A stretch of DNA of 64,000 nucleotides from an uncultured Clostridia bacterium (lineage in GTDB: Bacteria; Bacillota; Clostridia; Christensenellales; CAAEEZ01). Positions 1 through 15,000 of the stretch are shown here, piece after piece (position 1 is the stretch's first letter; every line of letters begins with the position of its first letter). The notes under the pieces are model-generated. The model did not search any database. It saw only the letters and a list, made by a program, of their open reading frames with translations, and was not told the origin of the DNA. The stretch lies in NCBI GenBank assembly GCA_934365195.1, contig CAKRNA010000001.1, positions 248,001-312,000 on the forward strand, read 5' to 3'. Position numbers and translations under genes: made by a program.

Positions 1-3000
1 CCCTTGCCTTGTAATCGAATGCGTAAGTAATAGTCTTACTTGCAGTATTTAGTATCGGGCTATAATACTCGTACTCGACTTTGCCTAGGCTCGTTAGGTC
101 CGTTTTATCCATTATACTAGCAGGTAGCGTGTAGGTATTATCCTTGTTCTTCGTAAGCGTAATGCCCTCAAACGTTCTTAGGCTTACGTTTTTGATTTGC
201 GTTACTTTTGCAACCAAGGTTACTCTTTGATTCAAGTAATTGTTTACAACCGTTTCGCCTGCTTGTTTGTAGCCTACGATAGCGTCGATTTCAATCCTAT
301 CTGCGCCTTCTTTAGCAGCCTCGATAAGTTTTTCTTTGTCGAACCAGATAATATCTGCCTCTTTCTTATCGTTGTAGCCAAATTGTACTTCTAGTTTGTA
401 AGCCTTGTTAATGTTGCTTAACGTGTTCTCGTCTAGAACGTCCACAGTACCGATATCAATGGTCTTGTTTGCCTTAGACAATACTCTGCTCTTAATCTTA
501 ACAGGCACGGTAGCCGAAGTATAACCAAGTTTGCTATCGCCAACCATTACGGTCATATTTACGGTGCCACCCTTCGTGGTGTACTTGCCGTAAATTGACG
601 AGATATCGAACTTAACTCTTGATTCGCTGCTCATATCGAATGCGTCTAAATCAAAGTTTACTTGTTTCTTGCTTAACGTTCCGTCGTTAGTCCTAAATAC
701 GCCTTCTACAAAGTATCTTACGCCATCTTTATTAGCGAATATCTCTTGTAGTTGCTCTTTAAAGTCTTTGTACGGATCTAGGGTGATTGCAACCGCTTGA
801 CTGCTAGTTCCTGTGGTCTTACCCCTTCTTACGTTAAGTTCGATTAGTTCTTGCTTCTTAATGTTAACCGTTAAATCGAAGGTTGAAGTAATCTTCTCCT
901 TCTTGCCGGTTGCTTGAGGATTTACAATCGTCCTCGTTATCTTGATAGGAAGTTTTACGGTGTTACCTGAGTACTTATTGCCCTTAGATATAATCCAGTT
1001 TTCAATCTCGGTAAGCGTGAAGTTAATCTCGCTAGATTGAAGATTTAGGGTGTAAGCATATCCGTTAACGTCCTCGCCGCCTAATTCGATCTTTAGTCCG
1101 CCCGATTCCATCATATTAACCAAGATATCCTTGAACTTAGGCATATCTACGATATCGATATCAAGCACATCAATGCTAGTTCCACCAAACTTCTCGTTTA
1201 GTGCCTCGATAATCTTTTGTTCGCTTAGGCTTCTTTGAACTTCTACCTTGATGTCGCTTATCGTAATAGCGTCCATTAGTCCGCTAGTTAGCGTCATAGC
1301 AACCGTTCCGTTACCAACCGAAGTGTTAACAGCGTACGGATCTATAGCAGACCAAGCAAGTTTTGAAGTATCCCAGTCTAATTTACCTTGGCATTCTATA
1401 GCCACTTCGCCACTTGCAGGTTTCTTAGTCCACCATTTTCCGGTCCAAGCCTCTTCAACGACTGCCTTGCCATTGTACTCCTTAGTACCTTCTGCAAGGT
1501 TAAAGGTTTGGTAAGGTATTGCATTGCCGTTATTATCCGTAGTTTTAGCATCGGCGTATCTGTATCTCATTACTCTAACCGCCTCGGTAGAATAAGTCCA
1601 GTCTCCGCCGTCTGCTTGGTAAATAGTAATCGTCTTAGGTAAATCTTTTGACATGTAAGATTCCATTATCATCTTGATATTAGTTTTACCGTCCTTAATG
1701 ATATTACCTGCGGCTAGTTTCTCAAATTTTACTGCATTTTGAGGAACTTTACTATCCATAGTCCATCTTTCTACTTCTAGTAATTCGTAAGCAGATTTAA
1801 CGTTTACCCTGATTTTTGCAATCAACTTGTTTTGAACCCAACCATATAAGAAGTTATCCTTACTTCCGTTAGGGCTTAGGCTAATTCTCGAATCGTCCCA
1901 TACGATGCTTACGGTGGTAATCTTTTCGCCTTTTAGTGCTCCGCCCGTGCTTGTTCCGTCTAGGTAGGTAACGTTTGCCCTAGTTGGCAATGTTCTATAG
2001 ATGAAGTCGCCTATCTCTTCAACCGCATTTGCCGGATCTTGAACCGTAAATACCGTTGTTGCCGAAGTGTTATGTTGTAGTGTGCTTCCTCCGGATGGGA
2101 TGTACTCTTCTGCATATTGTTTTAGCGAAGCGTCGTCACGGTTGTAATTGTTGATGGTTTGTACGGATTTGAAGCCAACTAAACCGATATCGCCTTTCTT
2201 ATTACTCGTATTATAATTTAGGTAATGGTCGTCGTTATCTCTTGAATGTATATCCAAGTATAAGTAGCCTAACTCGTTTCTAATTGCATCTTTTGCTTGA
2301 GAAACGTTACCCTCATCATAAGTGCCCATTCCGTAGTTGTTACCAAATTGAGCGTTGATAGATTTTAATGCGCCTATCAAACCAACGTCGTTAGGGTTGT
2401 AGCCTAGCGTTATGGTTAATTCGCTACGTACAAGTTCGGTTGCGTTGCCGTCTTGGTCGCTCGTCGTTTGCATTGCAAACCTTTCCGCAGGATTTAAGTT
2501 CAACGAAGGCAATGGTAATAACGAACCTAGCAAGTTAGCAATATCGTGTTCAGCGTCAAGCATATTTAGATTTAATGTGCCTGGAAGCGCCGTGCTTACA
2601 TTGTTGTTAATAAACGCATTCTTAAACGTATCGTACATGTGAGTAGGCGTGTTTGCATGTTCTCTTGTAACGTTTTCGTGCGAGGTGTTGCCTGAACTTA
2701 ATATTTCGGTAATAAGCATCCAGTTAACGATTTCAAACAAATCTTTGATGGTTACAGGGTTTACTTTTACTTGGATTTCGGTTTGAGCATATCCGCCGTT
2801 CTTCTCATTCTTAGTATCCGTGTAAATTCTTACCTCGATACCTTGCAAGAATTCGCCGATATTCAAGTTTCCAAACAATTCGCTAAGCGCAGCGCTAGCA
2901 TCGCCTTTAGCGGTTGCCGTGCCCGAAGTACTCATTGCCGTAGCCGTAGCGCCTGCAGAAGTACCGGGGAATATCATATTACCGATATTTAGGTTTAAGC

Positions 3001-6000
3001 CAAGGTTAATTTTTAGTACCGACTCCATATTCAAATATTTCAGCACTTTGGTTAAGTCTAACATAATATCTCCGTCACCCTTTAGGTAAACGTCTACTAA
3101 TTGTTGACCGTACCACGTCTTCAAATTTGTAATCGGGTTATCGCCTTGAAGATCTCTATTACTTCCACCCGTTCTTGTAACTACCGCAATTCTTAGTGCT
3201 TGCGCTTGGTTTCCGGTTGCCCTAGTAATAAGAATCTTGTTCCATGCGCCGCCACCTTTTGCACCACCGCCGCCAACGGTCCAGTTTGCGCAATCTAAGG
3301 CATCTTGATATGCAGTCTTTCTACCTGCGCCTGCACCTGAACCTCTTACACGATAGAAACTATTACCTCTCTTATTGTAGTCGATAATAACGTTAGGGTT
3401 TATCGACTCAACAATAGAGTTCATCATATCTGCAAGGAACGACGTAGAGATATGGATTGCGCCGAACGTATTGAAGTAATCCTCGCCCATTACTTTTACG
3501 CCATTTGCATTTGCGTATTTGTCGCCAACCTCACTCCAGTTCACCTTACTCTCATCGAAGGTAATCGGCTTGCCAGCGTTGTTTTTACCGCCTATAACTT
3601 CTACTTTGTTTAGGGCAATTTGAATGCCAATGTGATTATCGGTGTCTTTCTCTAAGTAAGCCTTTAGGTTGATTTCTTTTAGTCCGTCTTTTAGCGGAAC
3701 GTCTAGTTCCACTCCCTTAATATCAGGAAGAGGAATAGTTATCTTACCGATACTAATATAGCCGTTCTTAAATACGTTAGGTAGCAACGAATTTAGCACG
3801 CTGTAAATAAAGCCTTGGTTGATTTGTAGTTTAACTTGGTCGTCCTCGATAATTATTCCGGTCTTGATTTTTACGGTATTTGCTTGACTTACTGCCTTGT
3901 ACTCACCCGTACCAAGCACGTTGCTTTGAGCAGTTGCCGAAGACAAGCCAAGTCCACCTAGCAAGCCGTCGATACCCACAAGTTTTAGTCTTGGTAAGCC
4001 AAGGTTATTTAGGTCTACGTACAAGGTAGGTAGTCCGTTTGTCGTATCTTTCTTTAAGTATGCGCCAAGTAGCATTACGTTGTTAGGGCTGCTGCCGCCA
4101 GCGGTATCCATTTTCCACAATTCAACGGATAGGTTACTTCCGCCGAACAAATCGTTCACGTCAAGTACGCCTTTTATCCTTAGTTGATATTGAAGTTTCT
4201 TGTTACCTTTTTCGCTTATAATCTTGAATTGATACTTCTCGTATTTGCTCTCATCCTTATCGATAAGCATAGCAAGTACTCTGCCTAGGTATCTGCCAAA
4301 CGAAGCAGCGCCGTTATTGTTCGTGCTAAAATCAAGGTCAAGAGTAAGCGTGGTGTCAACGTAAACTTGATTTAGTTGTAAGCCTTCGGCAAGGTCGTAA
4401 ATCGGAACGAAATCAGCAGCATTTATCGTGCCAACGTCTACTTTATCCCCGCAAACGTTCACGCCTGCACCCTCTACGCCTAGTGCTATATAGTTATTCT
4501 CCATATCGCTAGGGTTTCTGTAGATACGCATCTCGTAACGAGTATCCTCGCCTACTTTATACGACCTTAGAGCAATCGTGCCAACGTTAGGAAGAGCAAG
4601 ACCGCCCAAAGTATCAAACGTATCTTTGTTCGTTGTATCCACTTGTCCTAAGTAACCGAACACAACTCTTAGTATTGCGGTGATTAGGTCAGCGTTGAAT
4701 CTTAAAGTAGTAGTACCATCGCTACCTAGTGCTAAGTACAACAATGCCGACAATTTACTTGCAGTAACGTTGGTTTCGCCACCAGCCGTAGCATAAGCGG
4801 TAGCAGTACCTGTTGATGCAGGTTTCTCACCGCCAAGATATGGGCTAATTACGTCAGCAAGCATGCCCGCAAGGTCTAAGCCCGTAAGTTTAATCTTAGG
4901 TAGTTTCATACCCTCTAGATCTACGTAAACTGCCTTTGCTTGAAGGTCAAGCAATACGTCTACCAGCGTTCTTACTGAACCGGTTGTGCCGTTTGCATTT
5001 AATCCTTCCTTTTTAATCGTCAAACGAACCTTAGAATTATATGCTGTCGGTTTTGGCAACATAAAGTCTTTGGTGTCAATGTGACCAACCAAATCCAAGG
5101 TATAACGCTCTACGTTCTTAGATTCAACGGTGAAGTCTACGTCACCAAGGTTGATATTCTTATCAATCAAACCTAAAACGGTGGTGATAAGAGAACCGAT
5201 GCTCATAGGATCACTAGCATTTTTGTTATTGATTTCGGCATAGCCCTTGAAGTTCAAGTTTAGTTGTAAGCCGTCGCTTAGTTTGTTGTAAACAACTTCT
5301 GCAGCGCTGCCTCTAATAGTCTTATCAGGCTCTACGGCTGTGGTATTCACACCAAACTTGCCGATTTCTAAGCCGATAAGTATTCTTGCAAAGTCGTTGA
5401 TTTCCATATCGATACCTGCGCCGATACCCAAACCAACGTCCGCCTTTTCGTCCTTATTGAACTCTAAGTACAATCCGCCCTTGGTAATACTTGGCATATT
5501 GATTTTGCTTAGTAGGTCTTTAATTACGTCAATCTTTGCAACTTCTTCTTGCTTTTTACCGGTAGTGTCTAACAATAGTAACGCAACTATTTCGATTAGT
5601 TTATCTAGTGCGTTTTCGGTAAAGTTAACGTTTACTCTAGTATAGTTGTGATCGTATAATCCGTTTTCGGTAGTAAGTTGAGTGATTTCAACTTCTTTGA
5701 TTAAGACGTTAAGTAGTGCAGCAAGAGAAGAGTTTGCACTCTCGGTATTGCCCGTTGCAAGAGCCGAACTGCCGGCGTTTTCACCCATTACTAAGTCAAT
5801 AATATTTATGGTGTCTACGCATACGGCAATATCTTGTTTTTCTTTTGTGCCGGTTATATTATTTACGTTCTTAACGCCTGCCTCGTACAATCTCAGATAG
5901 ATTGCGTCTGCACCGTCTTTGCCTTCGCCACCCTTGAAGGTGATTTGCATTATTGTTTTGTGGTTAGCGCTTTCTTTGTCGGTTACGTCTTTTACGGTAA

Positions 6001-9000
6001 CTTGTAAGTTCGTACCCGCTAGGCTGATTTTCTCGCCGTTTAATGCGCTAACAATTAGGTTCTTTACGTGTACTTGCGCCTTGATATCCACGGTAAGTTT
6101 TGTCTTACGCTCTTCAAGTGCTTTAATGTAAGCAACGAACTCTGCGTTAACGTTCTCGCTTCCGAATAGCGCTGCAAACATATCGCTGAACGACTTGTCG
6201 CTATTAAGAGCCTTGCTACCAAACCACAAGTAAGTAGTTAGATTTAGTTCAACCGTAGTAGCCTTAACTTCAGGTTTTATTTCGCCGTTAGCATCAAAGG
6301 TGATGTTAAGTAGCGTGTTGTAACCCTTCATTTCGCTGGTAACAATTTGGTTATTACCGCTATTTGCCTCAGTAGGAGTCAAGAAGTTTACGTAAGTACC
6401 TGCATTCATGGTGTTTGCAGGGTCCCCCGTGTTGTATCCGATAGGTCCTAGAGGTATGCTTGCGGTTAGTTCTGCTAAGAACCCGGTCTTACCATCAGGT
6501 TTCTTATTCTTGCCAAGTCCTACTTGCAAGCCGATAGCAAACGGAGAATTAGCGTCGTTTCTGCCAAACCTTACGCCTACTTCAAAGTCAGGAAGTAGAG
6601 GAATGCTGTTACGTTGGTCAATTCCGTAAAGAATAGTGCTAATTAGTTCGCCCGATATAGCCACCGCAAAGAATTGTTGCATTGCAAGAGTAACCTTAAC
6701 CGAAGGCTTATCAGAATTTTCGGTAATAATATCGTTGTTTATGATAGGACGATAGGTAGTAGGGGTAGGTGCACCCGTTCCGCCCGAGCCGTCGGTTGCA
6801 TAAGCCGAAGATTGCGCCTTTAATTTACCGATTAAAGCGTCAAGGTCTAAGCCCGTAACTTTCATATTCGGTAAGATTGTAGATTTTACGTATGCAGTAC
6901 TATCGCTACTATCGTAGTAAACGCCTAGTATCGTTTGAGGTGCAACCGTATTATCTTTGTTTTGCTCTATAATTTCCACGCCAAGCACTACCGTGTAGTC
7001 CACGATATTGATTTGAGCACGGATTCTTAGCAAGTAGTCCTTAGTGATTGTCGAATCGTTCTTGTAGCCAACCGTCAAGTCACCAAGCAATCCGCCAAGT
7101 AGGTCAGACAAAGTAACGTTATTATTTTCAGTCTTATTAACGTCTAGCCTTAGTTCTGCCTCGATATTTACGTTTAGAACGCTATTTGTAGTATCAAGTT
7201 TGTCAAGACCTGTTACACTAGGCATTTCGATATCTTTCTTCTTGCCTAATCCGATACTTACGTCGCTAATAGATACGCTAGTGTTTAGTCCGAACATATC
7301 GAAGTTTAGTAGTAGCGACAAGTCAATCTTCTTGTTACTAATTAAGCCTAATTGTAAGTAGTTGTTTTCGTTTAGAGACGGATATCCAAACTCAGGGAAA
7401 CCCTCTATTCCTAGGCTCTTCATTAGAGTAGGAATATTAGATAGTACGTTCTCGTTGAATGCAATTCTTACTGCATACATCGATACGGTAACCTCTCTTA
7501 CGATTTTACCGATTAAGCCCAAGATATCCAAATCTGCCTTGCCGCCGGTTGCAGTATTATCTGCGGTGCTTCCTGCAGTAGATAATGCGCCGTTATTAGC
7601 CGTACCGGTTGAAGTACTTTCGCCGATAAGCGTCTTAATGGTGTTGGCAATGTTCTCAACAGATTCTTTCTCGATAACGAAACTGTTCAAGCCAAACTCC
7701 TTGCCATAGAAGGTAATTTGGCTATTTTCTACGTATAGTCCTAGTAAGGTCTTGTCTATTACAATTTCTTCGCCAACCTTTTTATTTCTAATTAGTTCAA
7801 TAGCAAAGTCAAGGTCGCTTAGGAAGAAACCTTTTCCTTCGATAGCCTCACCCGTAACGTGACAGTTAGGGCAAGCCTTGTCTTTTGCGTAAGAAGAGTT
7901 CTTACTACTGAAGTCCCTACCGCAATTAGTACAGGTCTTATCGTTTAGTAGTAAGCCAAGGTTGATATTTGCTTGTAATCTAATAGAGTGCGAAGATAGG
8001 AAACTATCCCAATCAATCGTTTCGCCTTCCTTAGCGTTTACAAGTAATTGACCTAGGAATTCGCTTTGCATCCAAGGAACGAAGCCCTTGAAGAACTCGG
8101 TAATTAGTTTTTGGTTAATTAGCGATTTCTTATCGGTAGGTTGAGTTTCGATAATGTTATTATTACCGTTCTTATCCTTTGATGCGAACATTGACAGACT
8201 TACGGTTAAGTCAACGTTGATGAACTGGTCTTGCAAGTTAGATAGTTCAACTAAGTTATCGCTGTTTACAAGGTCACTAGGAGGTAACAAACTACCCTCT
8301 GCACCAGCAGTAGTATCCTTAACCACTTCGATATTGCCTAGCCATACGTACAAGCCTAAGTTATTGATAAGCGTTCCGTTAGTAGTAGTTACGTTAATTC
8401 CAACGCCGTAGTGACTCTTAGCGCCCGTTTGGTCTTTAATCGGGGTATCGATTTTAACAACACCCTTTAGCCCTGCGCCGATTAAAGCGTCTACGCCTAG
8501 TAGTTCTAGTACGCCGTCGATAACTTTCTCCCCGATTTCTGCGGTAATGCTACCTAAATCGCTATAGATTCCGTTCTCGTCTGTTACGCCCGTACCGTTG
8601 AAGTTTAGTTTGATTAAGTTAGCAAGTGTTCTTTGTGGTACGTTATTAGCCGTTTCGTCAGCGGTAGACATTGCGCCGTTTTCTTCTTCGGCATTATTAT
8701 CGCCTGCTAAAGTCTTAGTGATAGCCTTTAGTATGCTATCCATAGTATCCGAAGAGATATGTACTTGCGTTAAGTCGATAATTTCGTTCTTAAGGTCTAA
8801 GTAAACCTCTTTGCCTTTTAGATATACGGCAAGTAGTTCTCTACCCTCTGCGTCGTCTCTAACGCTGTCAAACGACGAATTATCGCCGTCGTGAACAACA
8901 ACTCTTACGCCGATTTTACATTTATTAAAGTCACCTAGGCAGATTTCAGCGTCAATCTTCAAGCCTAAGTGTAGGTTGATAGGTTTTTTGTTTACTCCCG

Positions 9001-12000
9001 TAGGATCTTGTAGGTTAATACCAAAGTCTAGCGACTCGGTTACGCCGAATCCCTTTAGTAGTTTGTTTAGGTCAAGCACGGTGTTATCAGCGCTTAGTCC
9101 TATCCTGCCTTCCGCCTTAATTCTAAAGGTTGCCTCGGCAAAGTGAGTAGCACCAGAAAGAATTTCGTCTGGAACAATACTCTTGTTGCTTGCAATTTTT
9201 ACTATCGGATTGCTTGCTTTTAATCCAAGGCTTACAGGTCCAAAGTCAATATTCAAGCCGGCATACAAGTCAGGCAAGTTCAATTCGCCGTCTGCTGAAT
9301 TCGTGCCAATCGTTATTTTTATGCCTAATTGATTTTCTAGGCAATCGAACATATTTTTGCTTATATCTATCTTCATACCTTGCAATACTTCGGTTAGAAT
9401 TGCAAATACTCCGCTAGTGATATTTAGAGCCATATATTCTTGACCGAATATTAGTTGTAATGCTCCAACTTGCGCCGGCGTACTAGGTGTTCCCTCGGTA
9501 CTTCCCTCGGTAGTTTCACCGTCTGCCACACTCTTAGCGCCGCCGATACTATCAAACAAACCAAGCAAATCGTCTATTCTTAAGGTTTTTTGTAGGTAAT
9601 CCGGTGCGTGAACGTACAACGAACCCTTATCGTAGTAAACGGCAAGAGTAACTTTCGTGAAGTCCGTATCGTCCTTGTCGTAGATAGTTAAGCCAAGTTG
9701 CAAGTTACCAACGATGTTAGAGAAGTCAAGGCTTGCCTTTACGTTGAACTTCAAGGTTTTATTACCTTGTACGTCAGAGTTGATTTTTGCGCCAATGTTA
9801 TTAAGCGGTGCTATTGCTAGTATCGAACCAAGCACGTTTTGTACAAGTTCGCTGATATCCCAAGGAGATACTACGCCATTATTTGTGGTTGCTTTTAAGC
9901 CGGCAGACAGTTCGCCGTTGATATCTAGTTGAAGAACAGGTAGTTTAGCAAGGTCGGTATAACCGCTCTCGTCAAAACTCTTCATATTCTTTAAGCCGTC
10001 GCCATCTTTAAACGGAAGGCTGGTATCGGTTATTTTATTTAGGTCGTTTACAACACCGATAGCATAGTGGTGCAAGTTGATTTCAACGCTACCTACGCCC
10101 TTTAAACCATATTTCAAACCGATTACAGGAGTTGTCTTGTTGTCCTTAGTAGCAGCATAATTTATATACACGCCGCTTCCCTCTGTAGTATCAGGGAATG
10201 TATCGATAACGCCTTTAATAGCATCTACAAGCCCACTATCAACGCTAGGAACAAGACCTAGTATGCTTGCTACTGCAACCAAAGCCTTAGGTGCAAGACC
10301 AACGGTAATTCCGTCCTGTTTGAACTGAATTTCACCGATAGCCTCGTCGATTATTTTTAGTATGGTAGCAATAGAGTTGTCAGCCGTTGCGGTTGCAAGT
10401 TCAGTAGCCGCTACGCCGGAAGGCGTTCTGTTTTGTTCAAGTTGTTTTTCAATAATTTTAACTAGGTTGATACCTTTCAACAAGAACTTCGTGCCAAGCG
10501 TGTCGGTTGAACCTTTCGTCCTTAGTATAGGTGCGTCGATATATAGCGTATCGTTAGTGCCGATTAGGTTAATATCGATTGCTTTATGCTCTTTTCCGTT
10601 TGTATCTTCGGTGCTTAATAACAATCTAAACGAAGACTTGGTTAAGTCCGGCGATTGCCAGTTGTTCCAGTCAAGGTTTACTTGAACTAATACGTTCAAT
10701 TTAACGTTCATACCGTTATCGCCATCGGACAATATATCGATATATAACTTTTGTAATATATTATTTATAGTATCTCTAATGCTTTGGTCAAGCATATCAA
10801 GTTTACCAACAACGCCTGCAACTTGACCGAAGAAGTTGTCAGGGGTGATTTGCTTATTCTTTTCAAGTTTTGTTCTTTCGATAATTACGCTTGCGCCAAA
10901 CTCAAGGAATGCGTTAGTTTTAGCCTCTTCGTAATCCGTATTGAAAGCCGCTTTCTCCTCGCCCGAGAAGAAGTCTTTTTCAATTACGCTTACTTCTAAG
11001 CCTTGGATTGCTGCGGTAATTCCCACTAATCCTGCGCTTGCATTATTGTCGTTCTTGATTAGGTCAAGTGAAATCGAAGCCGACATCGTACCTAGATTAA
11101 GATTTACACCTAATCCTACGAACAAGTCGTCAACAATAGCGTTTACAATATCCTTAGTGTTCTCGTCAAGAATAACAGCGTTTAGTAAAGCGGTAACAAA
11201 GCCTTTGGTTACCATTATATCCGCTTGTCTATTACCGATTAAGAAGTCAAGTTTGTTATTATCTGCCTCGTTTGCCGTGCTGTATGCTTGCGATTGCGCA
11301 CCGATACCGCCTATCAAATCTTTTACCTTGTCACTAATAGCCTTGCTGAAACCTAGGCTAGGTATTTTGATATTGTTAAAGTTTAGAATGCCGCTATTAA
11401 AGAATATTTCGTCTTTGTATAGGGAAACGGCAGCAATTAGCGTGCTCTCGATATTAGGCTCGCCTTTTGCGTCTTTAATTCTATCCTCTTGGCTCTTATA
11501 ACTTCTGATTTGCAATTTTACTTGCGTAGCGCTGACGTCCTTAATGCCGATTTGACCTTGGATAGAGATACCCAGGTGTAAGTCTTTCTTAGCGCCGTCC
11601 TCGGTTACGTTAAGTTTTGCATTAGCAAGCGCCGTAGCACCTTCAAGCGCACCTACCAACTTACCATACGTGCTTAGTAGGTTTAGTATGTGAACGCCCT
11701 CTTTCATATCGACGTCTAAGCCAAGGTTTAGAGAAACCGATACTTGATTTAGGTCTAATAAAGAGTCGTAATCCGAAGGTCTGAAATCGCTTTCGAACAT
11801 ATCGGCGTCAGATAGTCTGGCAAATTCGATACCTAGGTTGCATAAGCCGATACCTAAGCCGAAGGTTTCTTCTTGACCTTCTCCTCTAGGCTTAAAGCCG
11901 ATATGAGCGTGGATACCCGGATCATAGGTAAAGCCGCCCTCTTCGTATTGTTTTAACACAAGCCTAATATCACCGGTAGTGTAAGGCAATGCGTCTGCGC

Positions 12001-15000
12001 TGCCCGTACCGTCGTTGTGGGTGATTAGGTTGATGATTATACCTAAAATATTTTCGCCAAGCGAAACGGTTAGACCGTTACTATTTATCGAAAGTTTTGA
12101 TATAGCGCTGTTGATAATACCAACGATACTGTTTACTTTGATAATAGTAGTATTTAGGTCAGGTTTTCCGTTATTGTTTTGGTCGTTTTCACCTGCGGTT
12201 GCACCTGCATTACCGGAGCCACCGATATTGCCTAGTAGCGAGTTTAAGTCGATATTGTCAAGCCTTACTTTTCCGGTTAAAATATCGTTATTTATGCCTT
12301 CTTTTGCAAGACCTATTGCATCTACGTATAGGCTTAATCCACCACCGTTTTCGCTTGGTAGTGCGGCAATGCTTAGTAATTTATCCGCTTTGCTTTCGTC
12401 ATAGCCTTTGAACGCTTTTCTGTATAGGCCTAACGACAACTCGATAGCGCTGTTAAAGTCGCCCCTTAGAATTGCCCCGATATCAGCCGAAACAGCCAAG
12501 TGGAAGTAAACCCTCATCAAATCGGCAGAACCTTTTTGTAAAGCGCCAACGTTTATCAACAACTGAGGCAACGTATTCAAAATTTCTTTCAAATACAGTT
12601 GGATATTATTGTCAATAGTGCCGTCGGTATTTACGTCCACGCCGTTTGAAGAGATTGCCAAATAACCGTCCAAAGTAACCGACGCTTTGGTATCTTTAAG
12701 TACCTTTGCAATGTCGAAATCTTTAAAGTCGGTAGAGTCAAGTTTTGCGATTGCATCACCAAAACGATTGTTCTTTAGCGCCTCGTCTATTACCGGTAAT
12801 TTATAGTTATCATTTATATAACTTATATCTATATTGCCTAGGCCTATGCCAAGTCCGATTCCGTCTAGTTTTGAGGTATCGATACTTCCGTTAGTACTGT
12901 TATAAGCACCTGCAAGGTTTTCGCCAACGTAGACATTTAAGTCAAATTCAAGGTTGTTCAAGAAGGTGTCTTTACCGCTTCCCTTGTAAGCCGTAGACAA
13001 ACTGCTTAGAACCAAAACGTCAAACGGTAACGATTGAATTAAGGTGATGATATCGTCGCCTAATTCTTTGTCAAGTTGAACGTTGCCCTTATCGTCAGGA
13101 ACGGTCATATTACCGATAATTGCTGCAACCAAGCCTTTAATTAGGTTTGCAGACAAGGTGATATTTGCGCCCTTATTCGTCAAACTAATAATAGAAACTA
13201 ATGCCTCAACGGTATCAGCGCCTGCCCCTGTTCCGTCGGTTGCAAAAGCAGTACCGTTGCCTTGATTATCGCCTTTGTTGCCGCCGTTCTTGATTAGGTC
13301 GTAAATTAGGCTTACAACGTCAAATTCCACCTTGAAAGGCTTGATTAGTCCGGGGATATTTGCGTATACGTAGCCGTCGTAAACGTAGACGCCTGCCAAC
13401 AACTTATTCTCTTTGTCGGTAATAGTTAGTGCAACTTGGCTGTTGTTGTTTTCATAGTTTACAAGGTCGATAGCGGCAGCCAAATTGATGTTTAGTTCAG
13501 CGTTTACGTTATCTAAGCCGATAGCAAGCGCTAAGGTAGATAGTAACGAACCGATTTCACCTTCTAGTTTCTTTCCGTTCAAAGTGAAGTCTTTTGCGTT
13601 ACCGCTTAGTTTTAATTTGCCCGTCAATCCTAGGCTTAACATCTTGTTTTCTAGTGGGTTTACAAAGTCCTCTTCTTGTCTGTTTTCCCCAAAGAATTCT
13701 TTACGTAACGTTAAATCTTTGTTTTCGCTAGTATCCACAAGCCCAACGTTTAGTCCGCCGATTGTGGCTTTTAATTCAAGATTACCGCCGCCTACGTTTG
13801 CGCCAAGGAGAATTTCAATAGCAATTTTGTTTAAGAACGTGCCGTAATCTTCCTTAGTAAACTTAACGCTATCAAAATCAAGAGCAAACTGAATTTTTGA
13901 CAAAGTTAGGTCGATAGGCATGTCTTTTTTGGTTAGCATCGGAATTAAAACGTTTAAAAATGCGCCGTTTAATCCGATAACAATTTCGCTCTCCATAATC
14001 TTGATTACGTCCACTTGAGCAAGAACTGCGATTATGGTTTTTAAAGTTGCGTTTTTATCTTTTTCACCGGCCGTAGCAGTTGCGGTTTGAGATGCTCCGC
14101 TACCCGGCTTATTCATTAAGTCGCCGATAATATCGAACACTTTTTCTAGTTCGACTTTCGTTTTAGGAATACCGATTTTCTCGGCGTCAAGGTACAATGC
14201 GCCCTTGCTTAGTAGCATTGCAAGTACGTCTTCCGTTACGCCGCCCTCTTTCTTTGCCTTTAAGGTAAGTTGAACTTCGTTGTCTCCGCCAAGAACTTGC
14301 TTAACGATAGACATAACGTCGGCTTTGGTATCCATATTTACAAACGAACCTAGGTCAACGTTTGCAATCAAATTCAACGTGTAAGTTACATTAATATTGC
14401 CGGTTCTAAGTTGTAAGTCGGCAAGCGCTCTACCCAAAGCACCACCGATAGAACCACCTAGCATACCGCCGATATTGTAGTCTTTTATTTCGTCGGTGTT
14501 GATTGTAAACTCGGCAGATGCACTAGCATATACCTTCTTGCCCGATAACGATGCAAGTAGCGAATTTACTAAATCGATTTCACCGTCTTTGCCTAGTTTC
14601 TTTTTAAGTTCTAGTACTTGCCAATCTCCGCCGTGCCTGTTGTTATCGTCAGGTAATCTTGCCTCGTTGAACGCAACGAACGGCATAACGTCGATATTTG
14701 CGCCGATAGTCAAGGTTGGGAATTCTTGCGCTACTTCTTCGGTAGCACCGTTAAGTACGTAAGTTTCGGCATTGACAATTACCTCTAAGCCGATATGTAA
14801 ACCGTCCTTAAAATCAATATTCAATTTCGCACCCTTAAATAGCGAAATATCCATATTCATTTTCTTGAATATTTGTTGGAACATATCAGCGGATACTTCA
14901 AGCCCGAAACCGTAGAATACCTGGTTATCGGTGTACTTCCACTCCAACTCCTTCAAAACTATTTTAAGGATAGCAAATACGTCGATACCGCTGTCACCTT

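Noticed and set aside
10941..11501. 186-codon plus-strand frame, with many others between 200 and 16600
   Set aside because: All lie opposite the giant minus-strand frame, have Ser/Leu/Pro-rich composition and no ribosome sites; they are shadows.
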